Shown piece after piece: positions 60,595 to 64,000 of a stretch of DNA of 64,000 nucleotides. The stretch is from assembly GCF_003628755.1 (NCBI RefSeq), contig NZ_CP029256.1, forward strand, positions 577,585 through 641,584, read 5' to 3'. The DNA is from Christensenella minuta (GTDB lineage Bacteria > Bacillota > Clostridia > Christensenellales > Christensenellaceae). The notes under the pieces are model-generated. The model had not been told where the DNA came from and did not search any database. It was given only the letters and a program-made list of their open reading frames with translations. Both the position numbers and the translations under genes were made by a program. How positions within the stretch are numbered: position 1 is the first letter of the stretch; each line of letters begins with the position of its first letter.

Positions 60595-60648
60595 TGCTAT
60601 AATAAGAGAGTGTTATGATAAGTTTGAAATGGTTTCTCGATCGAGAAA
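60595..60648 (+). promoter_or_regulatory. Extended -10 promoter and 16-bp palindrome before the isomerase operon
   Basis: TGC followed by TATAAT (60598-60603) forms an extended -10; no good -35 is seen. About 30 bases downstream TTTCTCGATCGAGAAA (60633-60648) is a perfect palindrome, placed where a repressor would block early elongation. It differs from the DeoR-type boxes, so another regulator, not in the window, probably acts here. Confidence 0.55.
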
Positions 60649-60670
60649 AAATGAGGGAGGTTAACCTGTT

Positions 60671-62008
60671 ATGATGAAAGCACGTCTGGTGCCGCTTTAT
60701 TTTGATGCGGCAAATGAGAGGGAACGGGGAGAGTTTAAAGAGCAACTTGACAGGCTGAAAGAAATGTACGGTGATGTTGCTGAATTTCTTGAACCGGTTT
60801 GTGTAGGAAACGCCCTGCCGGAAGCGGCGGATGCGGTTGTATTTCCGCAGTTGATCGGTGCGGCATTCAAGGAGAGTGAAAGCCTTAAAAAGTACGATTT
60901 GCCGATGATCGTTCTGACATCGAAGTTTGGTACGGTGGAAATGTGGGACTGGGAGATTGTATACTATCTCCGCGAAAAAGGTATGAATGTCTTTTCACCC
61001 TACAACATTGAACTGGCCAAGGTTGTCATTCGTGCAATTGCGGCCAAGGTGCAGCTTAAGCAAGGCGTAAAATTCCTGATGTTTCAGGATACGCCGGGCG
61101 AAGGTATGCAGGCCTATATCTTCAAGCGTTTTTACTGGTGGGAGGATGAAGCGACTCAGACAATGGCAAACGCCTTCGGCATGAAGTTGATTCATAAGAG
61201 CTGGAGAAAACTTGCGGAGGATGCGAAGGCTATATCTGATGACGAAGCGCGCAAGATAAGTGCCGACTGGGATATCAACAAAGCCGAAGACCTTACAGAA
61301 AAGTCTTTTCTTTCGGCAGTAAAGCTATATATTGCCGCTAAAGCGGAATGCGAAAAAGAAGGCAATGTAGTTGGTATCGGCTGCAATTGCCTGAACGAAA
61401 GTTTCTATTCCGACAGCACTCCGTGCCTCGCATGGAATATGCTGTTTGAACGGGACGGCATCATATTTGCTTGCGAGGGAGATACGCTTACGCTACTTTC
61501 CAATTATATGATCTACCAGTCGCTGAAAGCACCGTTTATGATGAGTAATGTCTATCCGTTCCTCGTTGGGATGGCTGCTCTTGCGCATGAGAAAATCGAT
61601 AAATTTCCGGACATTGAGGATCCGGACAACCATGCACTCGTAGTGCACTGCGGATATTTCGGACTCGTGGCACGACAGTTCTGCTCGCGGTGGATTCTCC
61701 GGCCGAAGGCGCTTGAAATCGTAGATGACAACGCTGTTGTAGTGGATTGCGAATTGCCGAAAGGGCCCGCAACGTTGGCAAAAGTCACGGCGGATATGAA
61801 GCATATTGTTATTATTGAGGCTGAGATTGAAGACTATGTGCAGTATCCGGGCAGCGATTGCCGCAATGGTGCCCTGATCCGCTATAATGACGGTCACAAG
61901 GTAATGGAGGGATTAAGCTCGCACCATGCTATTGTGATGTCCGGCGACTGGAAGGTCCAGCTGCTTCAAATGGCAAAGGTATTCGGCTTGGAGCCGACAG
62001 TTCTATAA
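60671..62008 (+). CDS. L-fucose/L-arabinose isomerase-like protein
   Basis: Protein of 445 residues with the fold and motifs of the fucose isomerase-related family. ADAVVFPQLIG near residue 55 and NAVKL-like SAVKLYIAAKAECEKE precede FACEGDTLTLLSNYMIYQSL near 262, where Glu and Asp would bind the metal; HHAIVMSGDW near 418 supplies the C-terminal histidine. The protein is shorter than L-fucose isomerase (about 590), so it is a relative of unknown substrate. GGGAGG lies 10 bases before the ATG. It begins an operon with a TIM-barrel and a Gfo/Idh gene. Confidence 0.82.
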   Translation: MMKARLVPLYFDAANERERGEFKEQLDRLKEMYGDVAEFLEPVCVGNALPEAADAVVFPQLIGAAFKESESLKKYDLPMIVLTSKFGTVEMWDWEIVYYLREKGMNVFSPYNIELAKVVIRAIAAKVQLKQGVKFLMFQDTPGEGMQAYIFKRFYWWEDEATQTMANAFGMKLIHKSWRKLAEDAKAISDDEARKISADWDINKAEDLTEKSFLSAVKLYIAAKAECEKEGNVVGIGCNCLNESFYSDSTPCLAWNMLFERDGIIFACEGDTLTLLSNYMIYQSLKAPFMMSNVYPFLVGMAALAHEKIDKFPDIEDPDNHALVVHCGYFGLVARQFCSRWILRPKALEIVDDNAVVVDCELPKGPATLAKVTADMKHIVIIEAEIEDYVQYPGSDCRNGALIRYNDGHKVMEGLSSHHAIVMSGDWKVQLLQMAKVFGLEPTVL

Positions 62009-62042
62009 TAATTATTAAGCTCAGGAAAGGGAGGACTAGAAG

Positions 62043-62903
62043 ATGAAAATAGGTATTGACAGTTATTGCTACCATAGATTTTTTGGCGAGGTATATGACG
62101 ATCAGGAAGCACCTAAAAAAAATATGACGATGGAAGATTTCCTGTGCCGGGCGAAAGAGCTTGATGTAGACGGCGTTTCGCTGGAATCGTGCTTCTTCCC
62201 AAGTTTCGATGAAGCCTATCTTGCTGACCTGAAAGGCCAGCTTGACGAATATGGCTTTGACCGGGTATTTGCATGGGGACATCCGGACGGACTTGAAAGA
62301 GGCGGAAATCCGCAGGCCTTTGAGGATATGAAAAAATTGATTCCCTGCACGAGGATGATCGGCGCGGATACGATGCGCGTAACCGGATCGAGCCTGATGT
62401 TCCGGCATGAAGACCACGGTCCACAGGTGAAAGCGCTGATTAAACAATTTAAAGAAGCAGTCAAAATCGCGGAAGACAATGGTGTGAGAATGGCCGTTGA
62501 AAATCATATCGACTTCACGGCAGATGAAATTTATCAGATTCTTGAAGGGGTTGATTCTCCGAATTTTGGCGTGAATTTTGATACTGGGAATTTCCTGCGC
62601 CTGCTTGACGATCCAATTGCGGGGATGGAAAAATTGGCTCCCTACGTATTTGCCACACACATCAAGGACCTGAAGATTGAGCCTTCCGCAAACCCCACCG
62701 ATTGGTTCTTCTTTGCTGGTGTACCGGTAGGAATGGGCCTCATTGACAACCAGAAACTGGCCGAAATCCTCCACAAGAACGGCTATAAGGGATTCCTTGC
62801 CGTTGAGATCGACCATCCGCACAGTGACTGGGCTGGCTTTGAGGATGAAGCAGTTGGCATCAGCGTAAAGAATCTTCGCAAAATTGGCGATTCACTGAAA
62901 TAA
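62043..62903 (+). CDS. Sugar phosphate isomerase/epimerase-type TIM-barrel protein (third)
   Basis: AP-endonuclease-2-like TIM barrel of 286 residues, unrelated in detail to the duplicated 328-residue protein. Likely metal ligands: Glu in VENHIDFTADE, Asp in VNFDTGNFLRLLDDP, His in THIKDLKI and Glu in AVEIDHPHSDW. Metal-dependent epimerases, isomerases and keto-sugar enzymes share this pattern. GGGAGGA precedes the ATG. The next gene, 16 bases downstream, is a Gfo/Idh oxidoreductase, a frequent pairing in sugar catabolism. Confidence 0.87.
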   Translation: MKIGIDSYCYHRFFGEVYDDQEAPKKNMTMEDFLCRAKELDVDGVSLESCFFPSFDEAYLADLKGQLDEYGFDRVFAWGHPDGLERGGNPQAFEDMKKLIPCTRMIGADTMRVTGSSLMFRHEDHGPQVKALIKQFKEAVKIAEDNGVRMAVENHIDFTADEIYQILEGVDSPNFGVNFDTGNFLRLLDDPIAGMEKLAPYVFATHIKDLKIEPSANPTDWFFFAGVPVGMGLIDNQKLAEILHKNGYKGFLAVEIDHPHSDWAGFEDEAVGISVKNLRKIGDSLK

Positions 62904-62919
62904 ACAAAGGAGATTTGCT

Positions 62920-64000
62920 ATGAAGAAAAAATTGAATATTGCCCTGATGGGCAGTGGTTTTATGGGAAAAGCCCACAGCTATGCGTGGACGCTCGTCAAT
63001 AAGTTTTTTGATGTCGATTACGAACCCGTACTCAAAGTAAACTTTGGAACGGATGAAGAGCTGACGAGGGAGTTTGCTGAAAAGTGGGGATGGGAAGAGA
63101 TTTCCACTAATTGGGAAGAAGTGATTAACCGCGACGATATTGATATCGTAGACATCGTGACACCTACCTACATCCACAAGGATATGGCAGTTGCCGCTGC
63201 CAAAGCGGGAAAGCACATTTTCTGCGAGAAACCCTGTGCGGTTACATACGACCAGACTAGGGAAATGGCGGAAGCAGCGGACAAGGCCGGTGTAGTAAAT
63301 TATTTAAACCATAACTACCGCAGGGTCCCGGCGGTTGCATTTGCAAAGCAGATGATCGAAGAGGGTAAACTGGGTACGATCTATCACTGGAGAGGTGTAT
63401 ATTTGCAGGATTGGGTCATGGACCCGAATTTCCCGCTGACTTGGCATTTCAAGAAGGATCTCGCGGGCGGAGGTCCGCTGTTTGATCTGAGTTCTCACGC
63501 GATTGACCTTGCCAGATATCTGATTGGTGAAGTAAAGGCAGTTACGGCTGTGAATAAGACGTTTATCGAAGAGCGGCCGCTTCCGGGCCAGCGTGCGGCA
63601 ACGTTCTCCGCAGGTGGCGAAGTAAACAGTGAAAAGGGCAAGGTAGAGGTAGAGGATGCGAGCTTCATGATCGCCGAATTTGAAAACGGCGCGCTGGGCT
63701 CCTTTGAGTCTTCGAGATTTGCGGCAGGCCGTAAAAATTACAATACGTTTGAAGTTTATGGCAGCAAGGGCGCGCTTACGTTCAATTTTGAACGTATGAA
63801 CGAGCTTCAATATCTAAATCTCGACGATCCGGCCGACGAACAGGGCTATAAGACGATTCTCGTTACTAACATGACGCATCCGTATGCGGGCGCGTGGTGG
63901 GCTGCCGGCCATGTAATCGGTTATGAGAATACGTTTGTACATGCGATGGCAGACTTCCTCAAAGCTGTCGAGAAAAATGAAACGATCGAGCCGAATTTCC
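62920..64000 (+). CDS. Gfo/Idh/MocA family oxidoreductase (3' end beyond window)
   Basis: At least 360 codons, open at the window end. Rossmann start ALMGSGFMGKAHSYAW, catalytic EKPCAVT with Lys104, NHNYRRVPAVAFAKQMI, and GGGPLFDLSSHAIDLARYLIG near 185 with the HxxDxxR motif. NLDDPADEQGYKTILVTN near 300 and HPYAGAWWAAGH suggest the longer GFO_IDH_MocA C-terminal form. AAAGGAG lies seven bases before the ATG. Paired with the TIM-barrel gene upstream, it probably oxidises a sugar or glycoside at a ring carbon. Confidence 0.9.
   Translation, partial: MKKKLNIALMGSGFMGKAHSYAWTLVNKFFDVDYEPVLKVNFGTDEELTREFAEKWGWEEISTNWEEVINRDDIDIVDIVTPTYIHKDMAVAAAKAGKHIFCEKPCAVTYDQTREMAEAADKAGVVNYLNHNYRRVPAVAFAKQMIEEGKLGTIYHWRGVYLQDWVMDPNFPLTWHFKKDLAGGGPLFDLSSHAIDLARYLIGEVKAVTAVNKTFIEERPLPGQRAATFSAGGEVNSEKGKVEVEDASFMIAEFENGALGSFESSRFAAGRKNYNTFEVYGSKGALTFNFERMNELQYLNLDDPADEQGYKTILVTNMTHPYAGAWWAAGHVIGYENTFVHAMADFLKAVEKNETIEPNF

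Overview
The window looks like the chromosome of a low-to-mid GC Gram-positive bacterium of the Clostridia. The evidence is the hrcA-grpE-dnaK-dnaJ-prmA-rsmE-mtaB order, phoH-pgpH-ybeY-dgkA-era-recO-ppdK, an mraZ-type division and wall cluster with a PASTA penicillin-binding protein, ftsZ followed by a sporulation-type sigma factor, nrdR and pgeF, the ireB-ruvX-yrzB trio, strong Shine-Dalgarno sites and frequent TTG/GTG starts. MurE carries the DNPR motif of meso-diaminopimelate-adding enzymes. A Christensenellales-like host is a guess from this combination; no marker in the window proves it.

Layout. 1-4066: heat-shock operon (3' end of hrcA, grpE, dnaK, dnaJ) with hairpins between genes. 4068-7428: prmA, rsmE, mtaB, hinT. 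7544-7876: rpsU with a consensus promoter. 7959-16938: phoH, pgpH, ybeY, a DgkA-PAP2 fusion, era, recO, ppdK. 17053-22217: a small zinc-ribbon protein, a YitT protein, lon, engB and a metallophosphoesterase. 22237-35483: division and wall cluster mraZ, rsmH, ftsL-like, PASTA-PBP, murE, mraY, murD, ftsW, ftsQ, ftsA, ftsZ. 35603-40306: SigE-like factor, nrdR, pgeF, nifS, iscU, ireB, ruvX, yrzB. 40421-40792: tRNA Val-Asp-Gly-Cys. 40963-64000: a large carbohydrate-catabolic region with two DeoR regulators, an ABC sugar importer, an FGGY kinase, several oxidoreductases, a phosphotriesterase-like hydrolase, a cupin phosphoglucose isomerase, a KDPG-type aldolase, a fucose-isomerase-like protein and three TIM-barrel isomerase/epimerases, two of which are near-identical copies.

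Main points. (1) The only division-type transpeptidase in the wall cluster has lost all three penicillin-binding active-site motifs while keeping the fold, so it looks like a pseudo-transpeptidase. It sits next to an FtsL-like protein with a long extra N-terminal part and a divergent FtsA. (2) Two 999-bp direct repeats (41887-42885 and 57948-58946) cover exactly the ribosome-binding site and coding sequence of one TIM-barrel gene and differ at one synonymous base. Both copies sit behind promoters that share a 20-bp operator-like sequence. (3) A second set of about 11-bp boxes marks the kinase and Gfo/Idh promoters and probably defines the regulon of the second DeoR protein. (4) The sugar pathway cannot be named from sequence. 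The enzyme order suggests import, phosphorylation, oxidation, lactone hydrolysis and aldol cleavage of an unusual sugar or sugar acid, with Gfo/Idh plus TIM-barrel pairs as seen in 3-keto-glycoside chemistry.
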